The notes below the pieces were generated by a model. That model was not told where the DNA came from, did no database searches, and worked only from the letters and a program-made list of their open reading frames with translations. Below, piece after piece: positions 45,018 through 55,729 of a stretch of DNA of 64,000 nucleotides. The DNA comes from Aromatoleum toluvorans. Its GTDB lineage: Bacteria > Pseudomonadota > Gammaproteobacteria > Burkholderiales > Rhodocyclaceae. A program made the position numbers and the translations under genes. Location: contig NZ_WTVN01000029.1 of NCBI RefSeq assembly GCF_012910905.1, positions 1 to 64,000 on the forward strand, written 5' to 3'. How positions within the stretch are numbered: the first letter of the stretch is position 1; each line of letters begins with the position of its first letter.

Positions 45018-45797
45018 TCAGCGCGTCAGCGCCTCGATCCAGCCCAATCCTGCGCGCGTGTCGCCGGCCGGCTTGTATTCGCAGCCGATCCAGCCGTCGT
45101 AGCCGCTGCGGTCGATGAAATCGAACAGGAAGCGCCAGTTGATCTCGCCCGTGCCCGGCTCGTTGCGGCCCGGGTTGTCGGCGAGCTGCATGTGCGCGAT
45201 CTGCGGCAGGTGGCGCCTGATCGTGTTCGCGAGTTCGCCTTCCATGCGCTGTGCGTGGTAGATGTCGTACTGGATGAAGAGGTTGTCCGAGCCGACCGCT
45301 TCCAGGATCTCCGCCGCCTGCGCCGTGCGGTTGAGGTAGAAGCCGGGGATGTCGAAGGTGTTGATCGGCTCCATCAGCAGGCGGATGCCCGCGTCCTCGA
45401 GTTTCGCCGCGGCGAAGCGCAGGTTGTCGATGAAGGTCTCGCGCACGCGGCCCGCCTCGACGCCGGCCGGCACCTTGCCCGCCAGGCAGTTGAGCTGCCG
45501 GCAGCCGAGCGCCTGCGCGTACTCGATGCCGCGCCCGACGCCGTCCTGGAATTCGCCGACGCGCGCCGGATCGCAGGCGATGCCGCGCTCGCCCGCGTCC
45601 CAGTCGCCCGCAGGCAGGTTGTGCAGCACCTGCGTGAGGCCGTGGCGGTCGAGCCGCTCGGCGATCTGCTCCTTCCGATAGGCATATGGGAACAGGAATT
45701 CGACGCCCTGGAAGCCCGCATCGGCGGCGGCCCCGAAGCGGTCGAGGAAATCGACCTCGTTGAACAGCATCGTCAGGTTGGCATTGAACTTCGGCAT
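45018..45797 (-). CDS. hyi: hydroxypyruvate isomerase
   Basis: A 259-aa TIM-barrel enzyme of the xylose-isomerase-like family. FNANLTMLFNEVDFLDRFGA at the start, VEFLFPYAY, and LMEPINTFDIPGFYL with QYDIYHAQRMEG (metal-binding acidic residues) mark the Hyi group. It interconverts hydroxypyruvate and tartronate semialdehyde. GGGAGAG precedes the start at 45797. It sits 17 bases after gcl. Confidence 0.94.
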   Translation of the reverse strand: MPKFNANLTMLFNEVDFLDRFGAAADAGFQGVEFLFPYAYRKEQIAERLDRHGLTQVLHNLPAGDWDAGERGIACDPARVGEFQDGVGRGIEYAQALGCRQLNCLAGKVPAGVEAGRVRETFIDNLRFAAAKLEDAGIRLLMEPINTFDIPGFYLNRTAQAAEILEAVGSDNLFIQYDIYHAQRMEGELANTIRRHLPQIAHMQLADNPGRNEPGTGEINWRFLFDFIDRSGYDGWIGCEYKPAGDTRAGLGWIEALTR

Positions 45798-45814
45798 GTC
45801 TTTCTCTCCCGTTT

Positions 45815-47590
<1,776 letters not shown>

Positions 47591-47734
47591 GGTGTCTCCT
47601 CCTGTCTCCTGATCGGCTCGGGGCCGTCGATGGGTGTTGGATGCAGGATAGGGAGGAACGCACGCGGAATGAATTACCGCGGGGATCGTTTCTGTCGATA
47701 CTTGAAGTATCGACTGCCCCGGCGGGCGCCGAAA

Positions 47735-47764
47735 ATGAAAACCCCCGGCGGATATGGCCGGGGG
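47735..47764 (-). terminator. rho-independent terminator of the glycine-zipper gene
   Basis: An 8-bp GC stem (CCCCCGGC at 47742-47749 pairing with GCCGGGGG at 47757-47764). On the minus strand it is followed by TTTTCATTTTC. It lies 22 bases past the stop of the gene at 47787. Confidence 0.7.
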
Positions 47765-47786
47765 CATGGGGTGGCGCGCCGTGGGA

Positions 47787-47984
47787 TCAGCGCGAGAGTT
47801 CGTGGCCGATGACGCCGCCGAGGGCTGCACCGCCGATCGCGCCGGCGGTCGAGCCGGTGGCATTGTGGCCGACGCCGGCGCCGACCGCGGCACCGAGGAT
47901 GGTGCCGCCGGTGGTCGAGCAGGCCGACAGGCTCAACGCGGCGACCACGATCACGAGCATCGATTTCAGGCCCTGGTTCTTCAT
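47787..47984 (-). CDS. glycine-zipper lipoprotein
   Basis: A 65-aa protein with a lipoprotein signal peptide ([15 protein letters not shown], lipidated Cys22) and a mature part rich in GxxxG repeats ([20 protein letters not shown]), the glycine-zipper pattern of OsmB-like envelope proteins. The role is not known; such proteins are often stress-induced. It has its own terminator and probably forms a unit with the lipoprotein and BON genes upstream. Confidence 0.8.
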   Translation of the reverse strand: MKNQGLKSMLVIVVAALSLSACSTTGGTILGAAVGAGVGHNATGSTAGAIGGAALGGVIGHELSR

Positions 47985-48035
47985 GATGACCTCCTTGCGG
48001 CAGGCCGGCCCGCTGGTGGGGCCGGCTGGCCGCCC

Positions 48036-48293
48036 TTATTTCGCCGGCTCGCTGCCCGTCGCGGGCGCGGCCGGTGATGTCGATTCCGAACCGCCTGTCG
48101 GCGGCACGGACGTCGTCGGCGGCGTCGGCGCTGCGGGCGCCGGCGAGCTCACCGGGGAGGCGGGCGGCGCCGAGCTGGCCGGCATCGGTGACCCCGCTTC
48201 CTTCTTGCCGCAGGCCGCGAGCAGCAGCGGCGTCACCAGGGCCGCGATCAGCAGCGGGCGGGCAAGTTGCCGGGATGTTTTCGTCGTGCTCAT
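48036..48293 (-). CDS. proline/serine-rich lipoprotein
   Basis: An 85-aa predicted lipoprotein (LLIAALVTPLLLAAC, lipidated Cys28). The mature portion is low-complexity, made mainly of Pro, Ser, Ala and Thr (SSAPPASPVSSPAPAAPTPP), with no recognisable domain; it probably forms an extended linker-like tail in the periplasm. It lies between the glycine-zipper and BON-domain genes. A true short gene is supported by signal peptide and context only. Confidence 0.6.
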   Translation of the reverse strand: MSTTKTSRQLARPLLIAALVTPLLLAACGKKEAGSPMPASSAPPASPVSSPAPAAPTPPTTSVPPTGGSESTSPAAPATGSEPAK

Positions 48294-48319
48294 GATGAAT
48301 CTCCTGTGTGGGTCGGGGG

Positions 48320-48628
48320 TTACTTCAGGCGGATGTCGTTCTTCACCGACGTCACGCCTTTCACGTTGCGGGCGAGCTGCACCGCCCGTTCCATTTCCTG
48401 CTTGTCGTTCGCGAAGCCCGAGAGCTGCACGGCGCCCTTGAAGGTCACGACCTTGATGTCGAGGGCGTCGACCGCCTTGTCCTGCACGAAGGCCGTCTTG
48501 ACCCGGGTCGTGATCACGCTGTCGTCGATGTATTCGCCGGTGCTCTCGCGCGTCGGCGTGCCGCTGCAGGCCGTCAGCGCGGTCAGCACTGCGGCGAGCA
48601 GGGTCGTTCTGGCGATGATGCGATGCAT
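48320..48628 (-). CDS. BON-domain lipoprotein
   Basis: A 102-aa lipoprotein: signal with lipobox LTAC (Cys21), then one BON domain (DDSVITTRVKTAFVQDKAV, KVVTFKGAVQLSGFANDKQE, VKGVTSVKNDIRLK). BON domains bind phospholipid or stabilise the outer membrane, as in OsmY and DolP. Neighbouring genes encode other envelope proteins and an MlaC-like lipid carrier. Confidence 0.85.
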   Translation of the reverse strand: MHRIIARTTLLAAVLTALTACSGTPTRESTGEYIDDSVITTRVKTAFVQDKAVDALDIKVVTFKGAVQLSGFANDKQEMERAVQLARNVKGVTSVKNDIRLK

Positions 48629-48653
48629 GATGTGTCCTCCTTGTCATCCGCGA

Positions 48654-49292
48654 TCAGGCCTGGCCGCCCTTGCCGGGGGGCGATGCGACGCCGCGGTTCT
48701 TCTCCTGCAGGGTGCGGATCAGCCCGTCCGGCCCACCTTTCGCAAGCTCGTTCGCGAAGCTGGTGCGGTAGTTGGTCACCAGGCTCACGTTATCGACGCT
48801 CACGTCGAAGACCTTCCACGTGCCCGCGTTCTTCGCCAGCCGGTAATCGACGGCGATCGGATGTCCGCCGGGCTGGTTGATCTGCGTGCGCACCAGCGCG
48901 GCCCCGTCCGCCCCTGCCTGGGTGGAGGGCTTGTAGCTCACCGTCTGATTCCTGTACGAGGTCAGCGCGTTCGCATAGGTGCGCATCAGCAAGGTGCGGA
49001 ATTCGCGGGTCAGCGCTTCGCGCTGCTCGGGGCCCGCCTGGCGCCAGCCCTGGCCGACGGCCAGGCTGGTCATCCGCGTGAAATCGAAGTGCGGCCCGAT
49101 CTTCTCCTCGATCAACGTCATTGCCTTGCGCTGGTCGCCGGACTGCAGCGCCTTGTCTTCGCGCAGCACGGTCAGCACGTCCTCGGTCACGCCCTTCACG
49201 AGCGCATCGGGGGTCGATTCCTGCGCGTGGAGCGCCAGCGGCGCCAGCATCAGCGGCAGGCAGACGAGACAGGTTCGCAGTTGTCGGATCAT
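48654..49292 (-). CDS. MlaC/Ttg2D-family periplasmic protein
   Basis: A 212-aa protein with a cleavable signal peptide (LMLAPLALHAQ) and the toluene-tolerance Ttg2/MlaC domain (TLIEEKIGPHFDFTRMTSLA, EFRTLLMRTYANAL, DYRLAKNAGTWKVFDVSVDN). MlaC proteins carry phospholipids between the outer- and inner-membrane Mla complexes. No mlaA, B, D, E or F gene is present here, so this may be a stray paralogue with its own role. AAGGAGA precedes the start. Confidence 0.85.
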   Translation of the reverse strand: MIRQLRTCLVCLPLMLAPLALHAQESTPDALVKGVTEDVLTVLREDKALQSGDQRKAMTLIEEKIGPHFDFTRMTSLAVGQGWRQAGPEQREALTREFRTLLMRTYANALTSYRNQTVSYKPSTQAGADGAALVRTQINQPGGHPIAVDYRLAKNAGTWKVFDVSVDNVSLVTNYRTSFANELAKGGPDGLIRTLQEKNRGVASPPGKGGQA

Positions 49293-49344
49293 GGCAGGTC
49301 TCCTTTTCAGGGCGCGGTCGTTCGGGGGATTCGCCCGGCCGCGC

Positions 49345-49674
49345 TTACTGTTTCGAAAGCTGTTTCGCCTTCTCGTGGGCGCCCCATTCGATCAGCGAAA
49401 TCTTTCCGTTGTGGTCGGTGTCCATCGCGTCGAAGTTCGTCTGGGCCTCGGCCGAGCGCTTCGCCTCGTCCTTCGAGATCTGCCCGTCCTTGTCCTGGTC
49501 GAGCTCCTTGAACATCGGCGGCAGCTCGGTGCGGCCGGCCTGGGGCGTCACGCCCTTGAGCGCCGACGGGGCGGAATCCGGGGTGACCGGGGACTTGGCC
49601 GGGTCGGCGGCCGTCGCCGCCACGGGAAGGGTGCCGGCGACTGCCAGTGCGAGTACGGTAAGAATGTTTTTCAT
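49345..49674 (-). CDS. exported EF-hand protein
   Basis: A 109-aa protein with a signal peptide (VLALAVAGTLPVAATA) and two EF-hand loops at about residues 59-70 (DQDKDGQISKDE) and 84-95 (DTDHNGKISLIE). Both loops keep the calcium-coordinating D-x-D-x-D/N-G pattern. It is expected to be a periplasmic calcium-binding protein; its partner is unknown. A 204-base gap separates it from the divergent histidine kinase. Confidence 0.82.
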   Translation of the reverse strand: MKNILTVLALAVAGTLPVAATAADPAKSPVTPDSAPSALKGVTPQAGRTELPPMFKELDQDKDGQISKDEAKRSAEAQTNFDAMDTDHNGKISLIEWGAHEKAKQLSKQ

Positions 49675-49878
49675 CGGTGCTCTCCTGCAGTTGTGGGGCT
49701 TATCGTTCGTTCGCGGCCCCGGCGGCCAATGCTGCGTCGTGCCTGTACGGGGTGCGATGCGAGCAAGGCCCATCGTAGGGATCGTGCAGGGGAGGGTCTG
49801 TCGGACGATGCGGAATCGCGTGTAGGACGATTCCTGCAGGCGTCGAGACTCGCAAACAGCCCGTCGTGGAGATTCGCC

Positions 49879-51303
49879 ATGAGCCTGATGACGCCGATTC
49901 GCGCCTACGCCCGCGCCGAGCGCACCGCCCGCATCGGGCGCCAGGGCCTGCTGGCGCTGGGCTGCGTGCTGGTGCTGTCGCTTTTCGCGTCGAGCTTCTG
50001 GCAGGCGGGCACCAGCCTCGAGGCGCTCGGCAAGCTGCAACTGCATGCCGAGCGCACGGGGCGCGTCGACAGCCTGATGATCCAGCTCGTCGAAGCCGAA
50101 AACGGCGTACGCGGCTACCTGCTCACGCGCAACCGCGCCTACCTCGAGCCCTACCTCAACAGCCTCGCCACGCTCAACTACACGCTCGACGACATCCACC
50201 TCGACCTCGGCAAGGGGCCGGAGAACGAACAGATCCTCTCCCACATCACCGGGCTCATTACGCTGCGCATGCGCATCCTCTCGGACGAGGTCGAGCGCGG
50301 CCAGCTCGCGGACCGGTCCGCCTCCGCGGACGGCCGCCGCTACATGGACGACATCCGCAAGACGCTGGGCGAGATCAAGCGCCGCACGCGCGCACAGGGC
50401 CAGCGATCGTTCGACGAGTCGATCGCCCACGTCGACCGCACGCGCTGGGTGGTCGCGACGCTCGCGGGCGGCGCGCTCGCGCTGCTGGTGATCCTGTTCC
50501 TCACCTTGCGCGCGCAGATGCGGCTGCGCGAACAGATCGCCACGCTGCTCACGCGCGAAAACGCCCGCCTGGAAGGGCAGGTGCGCGCACGCACGGCCGA
50601 ACTCTCCGATCTCGCGAGCCACCTCACGAACACGCGCGAAGCCGAAAAGGCGCGGCTCGCGCGCGAACTCCATGACGAGCTCGGGGCGCTCCTCACCGCG
50701 GTGCGCATGGACGTCGCGTGGATCGCGCGCAAGCTCGAACCCGCCGCGCTCGCCCCGCATCGCGAGCGCTTCGACCGCCTGCTGCACACGCTCGACAGCG
50801 GCATCGCTCTCAAGCGCCGCATCATCGACGACCTGCGCCCGCCGCTGCTGAAGGAGCTCGGCATCGTCGCCGCGCTGCGCACGCTGGGCGAGGAATTCGC
50901 CAAGAACGCCGGCATCGGGGTCGCGCTCGACCTGCCCGGAGACGACCTCCCGCTGCCGGAGGAAACCTCGCTCGCGCTGTTCCGCATCGTGCAGGAAGCG
51001 CTCACCAACGTACGCCGCCATGCGCACGCGCAGCATGTCGAACTATCGCTGCAGATCACGCCCGAACGCGTGCAACTGGTGGTCGCGGACGACGGCGCCG
51101 GCTTCGACGCCGACGCCGCGCGCGGGCGGCACGGCCTTGCGGGCATGCGTCACCGCGTGCAGATGTTCGCCGGCGAACTCGCCATCGACAGCGGCCCCGG
51201 CCGCGGCACGCGCATCCGTGCGAGCCTGCCCTGCGAGTGGATCAGGCCGGGCGAGGCCCCTCAGTCCGCCCTGGCGGAAGAACGCCGCACCGACTCCACG
51301 TAG
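49879..51303 (+). CDS. CHASE3 sensor histidine kinase (HisKA_3)
   Basis: A 474-aa membrane kinase. Helix 1 lies at residues ~24-44, followed by a periplasmic CHASE3-type helical domain (MIQLVEAENGVRGYLLTRNR), helix 2 at ~195-215, a short coiled coil, the HisKA_3 phosphoacceptor (ARLARELHDELGALLTAVRM) and a HATPase_c domain with VADDGAGFD and GRHGLAGMRHRV. GGAG lies upstream of the ATG. Such NarX/DesK-like kinases pair with NarL-type regulators; one lies at 51685. Its 3' end overlaps a convergent receiver gene by 43 bases. Confidence 0.9.
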   Translation: MSLMTPIRAYARAERTARIGRQGLLALGCVLVLSLFASSFWQAGTSLEALGKLQLHAERTGRVDSLMIQLVEAENGVRGYLLTRNRAYLEPYLNSLATLNYTLDDIHLDLGKGPENEQILSHITGLITLRMRILSDEVERGQLADRSASADGRRYMDDIRKTLGEIKRRTRAQGQRSFDESIAHVDRTRWVVATLAGGALALLVILFLTLRAQMRLREQIATLLTRENARLEGQVRARTAELSDLASHLTNTREAEKARLARELHDELGALLTAVRMDVAWIARKLEPAALAPHRERFDRLLHTLDSGIALKRRIIDDLRPPLLKELGIVAALRTLGEEFAKNAGIGVALDLPGDDLPLPEETSLALFRIVQEALTNVRRHAHAQHVELSLQITPERVQLVVADDGAGFDADAARGRHGLAGMRHRVQMFAGELAIDSGPGRGTRIRASLPCEWIRPGEAPQSALAEERRTDST

Positions 51304-51671
51304 TCCAGCAGCGCATCCATCTCCAGCGCCTTGTCGAAGAAGCGGTCCACCCCCAGCGCGCAGCAGCGCTCGCGCAGGTGCGTGTGGGCGTGATTCGTGA
51401 ACACCGCCGTCGAGGGCCGCCCGTAGCGCTCGGGCTTCGCCCGCAACGCGCGCAGCACCCCGAGCCCGCTGCCCTCGCCCAGATTGAGATCCACGATCGC
51501 CAGGTCCGGTCGCTGCGCCTCCAGTTCCGCGAGCGCCGCGTCCTCGTCCGCCGCGACGGCGACCACCGCGACGCCCTCCAGCTCCTCCAGCATCCCGCCC
51601 AGCAGCTTGCCGAGGAGGGGAGAGTCCTCGATCAGCAGCACCCTGAGCGGCGGACGAGATCGCGGCGCCAT
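51261..51671 (-). CDS. stand-alone response regulator receiver protein
   Basis: A 136-aa single receiver domain. The acidic pocket is in LLIEDSP, the phosphoacceptor aspartate in LAIVDLNLGEGSG, the Thr/Ser switch in TAVFTNHAH and the lysine in FFDKALEMDALL. No output domain is present, so it acts by protein contact or phosphotransfer. It lies 13 bases downstream of the NarL-type regulator gene and overlaps the kinase 3' end on the opposite strand. Confidence 0.88.
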   Translation of the reverse strand: MAPRSRPPLRVLLIEDSPLLGKLLGGMLEELEGVAVVAVAADEDAALAELEAQRPDLAIVDLNLGEGSGLGVLRALRAKPERYGRPSTAVFTNHAHTHLRERCCALGVDRFFDKALEMDALLDYVESVRRSSARAD

Positions 51672-51684
51672 GATCGGGTCGTCC

Positions 51685-52320
51685 TCACTCGACCAGCAGG
51701 CCGTGCCGGATCGCGTATGCCGCGAGTTCCGCATTGCTCGCCACCTCCAGCTTTTCCAGCAGGCGCGAGCGATAGGTGCTCACGGTCTTCACGCTCAGCG
51801 CAAGCGCGTCCGCGATATCCGACACCGACTCGCCGTGCGCGAGACGCAGGAACACCTGCAGCTCGCGCTCCGACAGCGACTCGTGCGCCGGCGCCGTCCC
51901 GCCGCCCGCCAGCTCCTCCGCGAGCAGCTCCGCGGTGCGCGTCGACACGTAGCGCCGACCCTCCGCCACGGTACGGATCGCGCGGATCAGCTCGTCGCGG
52001 TCGCAATCCTTGCACAGGTAACCGTCGGCGCCGTTGCGCAGCAGCGCCACCGCGTAGCGCTCCTCGGGAAAGCCCGACAGCACCAGCACGCGCACGTCCG
52101 CAAAGCGCTGGCGGACCGCGCGCAGCACGTCCACGCCGCTCTGCCCCGGCAGGGCCAGGTCGAGCAGCACGACGTCGCAGCCCGTCTCGCGCAGCGCGCC
52201 GAGCGCCTCCTCGCCGGACGTGGCCTCGAAGGCGATTTCGAGGTCCAGCTCCTCCGCGAGCATCTCGCGAAAACCCGCGCGGACGATCTGGTGGTCATCG
52301 ACGATGGCAATCCTGAGCAT
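51685..52320 (-). CDS. NarL/LuxR-family response regulator
   Basis: A 211-aa regulator with a receiver domain (IAIVDDHQIVRAGF, phosphoacceptor in VVLLDLALPGQSG, lysine in YLCKDCDRDEL) and a C-terminal LuxR helix-turn-helix (LSERELQVFLRLAHGESVSD through LSVKTVSTYRSRLLEKL). Likely the partner of the convergent CHASE3 kinase. Target genes are not apparent; the adjacent envelope-protein genes are candidates by position only. Confidence 0.92.
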   Translation of the reverse strand: MLRIAIVDDHQIVRAGFREMLAEELDLEIAFEATSGEEALGALRETGCDVVLLDLALPGQSGVDVLRAVRQRFADVRVLVLSGFPEERYAVALLRNGADGYLCKDCDRDELIRAIRTVAEGRRYVSTRTAELLAEELAGGGTAPAHESLSERELQVFLRLAHGESVSDIADALALSVKTVSTYRSRLLEKLEVASNAELAAYAIRHGLLVE

Positions 52321-52374
52321 GTGGTCTCCGATTAATCCGGCGATCAGTTATGTGAGATCTCCTCGTGCACAGGG

Positions 52375-52471
52375 TTCCTCCCCCTTCAAGGGGGAGGTCA
52401 GGAGGGGGATGGGTTTCGGCGACGTCTGCCCAACCCATCCCCACCCCAGCCCTCCCCTTGAAGGGGAGGGA
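52375..52471. repeat. long GC-rich inverted repeat
   Basis: Two facing arms, about 52375-52414 (CCTCCCCCTTCAAGGGGGAG then GGAGGGGGATGGGTT) and 52432-52471 (AACCCATCCCC then CCTCCCCTTGAAGGGGAGG). Each arm contains its own smaller palindrome. It is the type of intergenic repeat widespread in betaproteobacteria and may act as a bidirectional terminator for the response-regulator gene. Confidence 0.65.
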
Positions 52472-52549
52472 GCGATCATGCACCACTCAACCCTTGATCG
52501 CGTTATTAGTCTGCTTCCGCACGGGTTCCGTTCGCGCAAGCCTCCATCC

Positions 52550-53017
52550 TCAGCCCGCCACCGGCAGCGCCTGCCGGTCCACCACGCGCCGCAGCACGAA
52601 GCTCGAATGCACGCCCGTCACGCCCGGAATGCGCGTGATGCGGTTCAGCAGCAATTCCTGGTAGGCATCCATGTCGCGCACCACGACTTTCAGCTGGTAG
52701 TCGGACGCCTGGCCGGTGATCAGCAGGCATTCGAGCACTTCGGGGATGTCCAGCACCGCCTTCTCGAAACCCTTGAAGCGCTCCTGCGTGTGCCGGTCCA
52801 TCGAGATCTGGATCAGCGCCATCAGCGTGAGGCCCAGTGCCTTCGCATTCACCAGCGCGCGGTAGCCCGCGATCAGGCCGGACTCCTCCAGCGCGCGCAC
52901 GCGCCGCAGGCAGGGCGAGGGCGACAGGCCGATGCGGTCGGCGAGATCCTGGTTGCTGATGCGCCCGTCCTGCTGCAGCACGCGCAGGATCTCGCGGTCG
53001 TAGCGGTCGAGTTTCAT
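52550..53017 (-). CDS. Lrp/AsnC-family regulator
   Basis: A 155-aa regulator: N-terminal helix-turn-helix (LDRYDREILRVLQQDGRISN through LSPSPCLRRVRALEESGLI) and a C-terminal RAM domain (VLECLLITGQASDYQLKVVV, GVTGVHSSFVLRRV). Members bind amino acids and form octamers on DNA. It is divergent from leuA across 172 bases, which suggests control of leucine synthesis or response to branched-chain amino acids; the ligand is inferred. Confidence 0.9.
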   Translation of the reverse strand: MKLDRYDREILRVLQQDGRISNQDLADRIGLSPSPCLRRVRALEESGLIAGYRALVNAKALGLTLMALIQISMDRHTQERFKGFEKAVLDIPEVLECLLITGQASDYQLKVVVRDMDAYQELLLNRITRIPGVTGVHSSFVLRRVVDRQALPVAG

Positions 53018-53189
53018 GTGATTGCCGAGGAGTGGATGAATATTTACGAGGATGTCTGTAAATCTAGCATGTGCGCAATAATCTGCCAAAAACATCGTTG
53101 ATGCACTGCAAGAACGCAAGCCTCTGCCAAGCCCTTTTGCGTACCATGCTTCCCATCGACAACCATTCTTCGCACCCCCGGACCCCATC

Positions 53190-54887
53190 ATGTTGACCGA
53201 CCCGTCCAGCAAGTACCGTCCCTTCCCGCCGGTAAACCTCCCGGACCGCCAGTGGCCCGGCCGCGTCATCGACAAGCACCCGATCTGGATGAGCACGGAC
53301 CTGCGCGACGGCAACCAGTCGATCTTCGAACCGATGGACGCGGCGAAGAAGATGAAGCTCTTCCACACGCTGTGCGACATCGGCTTCAAGGAGATCGAAG
53401 TCGCCTTCCCGTCGGCGTCGCAGATCGAGTTCGACTTCGTGCGCGAGCTCATCGAAGGCGGCCACATCCCCGATGACGTCACGATCGAAGTCTTGACGCA
53501 GGCGCGCGAGGAACTCGTCCGCCGCACGCTCGAAGCCGTCCGCGGGGCGAAGCGCGTGATCGTGCACGTCTATAACGCCACCTCCGAAACCTTCCGCGAG
53601 ACGGTCTTCGGCATGACCAAGCCGCAGATCGTCGACCTCGCCGTCTCGACCGTGAAGCTCATCAAGCAGCTCGCCGCCGAACAGCCCGAGACCGAGATCC
53701 GCCTCCAGTACAGCCCCGAGACCTTCACCGCCACCGAACTCGACTTCGCGTGCGAAGTCTGCAACGCCGTCACCGAAGCCTGGGGCGCGACGCCGTACAA
53801 CAAGGTCATCCTCAACCTCCCCGCGACGGTCGAGGTCGCCACGCCGAACATCCACGCCGACCAGATCGAGTGGATGCACCGCAACCTCGCGCGCCGCGAC
53901 AGCGTCCTCATCAGCGTCCATCCGCACAACGACCGCGGCACCGCCGTCGCCGCCGCCGAGCTCGGCCTCATGGCCGGCGCCGACCGCGTCGAAGGCTGCC
54001 TCTTCGGCAACGGCGAGCGCACCGGCAACGTCGACATCGTCACGCTCGCGCTCAACCTCTACACCCAAGGCGTCAATCCGGGCCTCGACTTCTCGGACAT
54101 CAACGCCGTCGCCCGAACCGTGGAGCACTGTACCCAGCTCCCCATCTCCCCGCGCCACCCCTACGTCGGGGACCTCGTCTTCACGGCCTTCTCCGGCTCC
54201 CACCAGGACGCCATCAAGAAGGGCTTCGCGGCTCACAAGGCCGATCAACCGTGGAACGTGCCCTACCTCCCGATCGACCCGGCGGACGTCGGCCGCAGCT
54301 ACGACTCGGTGATCCGGGTAAACAGCCAGTCCGGGAAGGGCGGGATCGCCTACCTGCTCGAGACCGAATACGGCATCGTCCTGCCGCGGCGCCTGCAGGT
54401 CGAATTCGCCGCCGTCGTGCAGAAGCACGCCGACACGCACAAGGGTGAAGTCACGGCCGCCGACATCTGGCGCCTGTTCTCGGACACCTACCTCGCCAAC
54501 GACAAGTCCGTGCGCTACGTCGGGCACCACCTCTTCGAGCACGACGCCGCCCAGGGCATCCGCCTCACGCTCGAAGTCGGCGGCAAACCGCAGATCCTCG
54601 TCGCCGAAGGCAACGGCCCCATCGACGCCGCGGTGCGCGCACTGCACGTCGTTGGCATCGACCTGCAGGTACGCAGCTACGAGGAGCGTTCCTTCGGCAG
54701 CAGCGCCCAGTGCGGCGACGCCCGCGCCTACGCGCTGATCGAAGTCGCCCGCCCCGGCACCGCCGGCGACTGCTTCGGTGTCGGCATCGACGAAAACATC
54801 GTCACCGCGTCGATAAAGGCGATGATCAGCGCGCTCAACCGCGCCGGCGGCGCCGAACTCGCGACCGACACGCCGCACGCGGCCTGA
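53190..54887 (+). CDS. leuA: 2-isopropylmalate synthase (long LeuA2 type)
   Basis: A 565-aa enzyme that condenses acetyl-CoA with 2-oxoisovalerate, the first step of leucine synthesis. The HMGL-like catalytic barrel covers residues ~30-310 ([18 protein letters not shown] holds the metal-binding aspartate; [19 protein letters not shown] the two histidines; [14 protein letters not shown] the glycine loop). Residues ~430-560 form the LeuA allosteric domain that binds leucine. The length and the start [20 protein letters not shown] are those of the longer actinobacterial/proteobacterial LeuA2 form. The ribosome site is weak. Confidence 0.95.
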   Translation: MLTDPSSKYRPFPPVNLPDRQWPGRVIDKHPIWMSTDLRDGNQSIFEPMDAAKKMKLFHTLCDIGFKEIEVAFPSASQIEFDFVRELIEGGHIPDDVTIEVLTQAREELVRRTLEAVRGAKRVIVHVYNATSETFRETVFGMTKPQIVDLAVSTVKLIKQLAAEQPETEIRLQYSPETFTATELDFACEVCNAVTEAWGATPYNKVILNLPATVEVATPNIHADQIEWMHRNLARRDSVLISVHPHNDRGTAVAAAELGLMAGADRVEGCLFGNGERTGNVDIVTLALNLYTQGVNPGLDFSDINAVARTVEHCTQLPISPRHPYVGDLVFTAFSGSHQDAIKKGFAAHKADQPWNVPYLPIDPADVGRSYDSVIRVNSQSGKGGIAYLLETEYGIVLPRRLQVEFAAVVQKHADTHKGEVTAADIWRLFSDTYLANDKSVRYVGHHLFEHDAAQGIRLTLEVGGKPQILVAEGNGPIDAAVRALHVVGIDLQVRSYEERSFGSSAQCGDARAYALIEVARPGTAGDCFGVGIDENIVTASIKAMISALNRAGGAELATDTPHAA

Positions 54888-54899
54888 CGAGGCTGCAGG

Positions 54900-54921
54900 C
54901 GCAGACGCTCGTGCGTCTGCG
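54900..54921 (+). terminator. hairpin downstream of leuA
   Basis: A perfect 9-bp stem, CGCAGACGC with GCGTCTGCG, and a TCGT loop, 13 bases after the leuA stop. The following TCTCTCC is only weakly T-rich, so a rho-independent role is possible but not secure. Confidence 0.5.
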
Positions 54922-55381
54922 TCTCTCCGATCATGGGGGGACACAATCGGGTGTTGCCCCATCCGCTTTGGCGCGTGCCGATCCCTCGCATGCACGCCGC
55001 TTCTGCCCGACGTCGAGTTCATCGACGCCTTCCCTCGCGTCTCTTCCCTCCGCGACCGCCGTCGAAACCTTCGCACACGTCCCGCACTGCGCAGCACTGA
55101 TCGAGCATCAACGCTCACCCTGTCGCACCTACCGACAGACGCACTTCGTCACCCTGCGCGGAGTTCGCATCGCGGGAGGCCTTCCATGAGAAATCAACGG
55201 GCTGTGCAAGACTCCGCGCAGCACGCCGTGCGCATTTGACAGGGGCATACCGCTCGGCTAAGTTGAGTGAATCCGAAACGCCCGAAGGCAGCCCGCGGCG
55301 CGCTGGGAGGGCATTTCCCGCCACGATAGGCCGATTCCGTCTACTACAAGTGTTGGCGCCATCCGCTCAAGAAGCCGACTG
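54922..55381. other. non-coding region at the left edge of the cassette array
   Basis: A 460-base region without a recognisable gene. It separates conserved chromosomal genes from the cassette array. I see no integrase remnant and no attI site that I can name; a promoter-like sequence lies at 55236-55264. Confidence 0.45.
55236..55264 (+). promoter_or_regulatory. sigma-70-like promoter ahead of the cassette array
   Basis: TTGACA at 55236-55241, a 17-bp spacer and TAAGTT at 55259-55264. The -35 is a perfect consensus and the layout resembles the integron Pc promoter (TTGACA-N17-TAAACT). It points into the array, 118 bases before the first cassette gene. Confidence 0.5.
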
Positions 55382-55627
55382 ATGAACAACCAAACCTCAA
55401 AGCGTGATGAGTTCCGATCACTATTCGCAGCTTCGGCGATTTCCTATATCGCCGCCATCAGCGCAGCCTACGAAGTGACCCAAGGGGCGACGCACTCGGC
55501 TCGCGGGGCTCTTGCGACAATCACCAGCTCATTAAGGGCACTCTTCGGAGAGCTCACTTTGGTAGCCGTATTTGGAATTATGGGCACTCTCTTTCTGGTA
55601 CTTGCACTTGCCACACGACGAGGGTGA
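55382..55627 (+). CDS. small hypothetical membrane protein (cassette A)
   Basis: An 81-aa protein with one clear hydrophobic helix near the C-terminus (LTLVAVFGIMGTLFLVLALA) and a weaker one at about residues 15-30 (AASAISYIAAISAAYE). I recognise no family. It is followed directly by an attC-like palindrome, as expected for an integron cassette gene. No strong ribosome site is visible at the start. Confidence 0.6.
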   Translation: MNNQTSKRDEFRSLFAASAISYIAAISAAYEVTQGATHSARGALATITSSLRALFGELTLVAVFGIMGTLFLVLALATRRG

Positions 55628-55636
55628 TTCTGTGAA

Positions 55637-55713
55637 TTTCTATGCCAGCCAGTGCTTGCAACCGACGTCAAAATGCTGCGCATTTTGACGTCGGTTGAAG
55701 GCTGTCGTTAGAT
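55637..55713 (+). other. attC-like site 1
   Basis: Ends in GTTAGAT (55707-55713), a perfect GTTRRRY core, preceded by TTGA. The middle is an 18-bp perfect inverted repeat (55659-55676 with 55680-55697) around a TGC loop. The left core is degenerate (TTCTATG). It lies between cassette genes A and B and matches attC architecture in size and position. Confidence 0.7.
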
Positions 55714-55729
55714 TGCTGAGGTAATCGCA

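Noticed and set aside
52375-52471. CRISPR-like repeats
   Set aside because: There are only two arms facing each other, with no regular spacers and no cas genes in the window.
55640-55700. A rho-independent terminator (18-bp stem with TGC loop)
   Set aside because: There is no T run, and the palindrome ends in a GTTAGAT core at a cassette boundary, so an attC reading explains it better.
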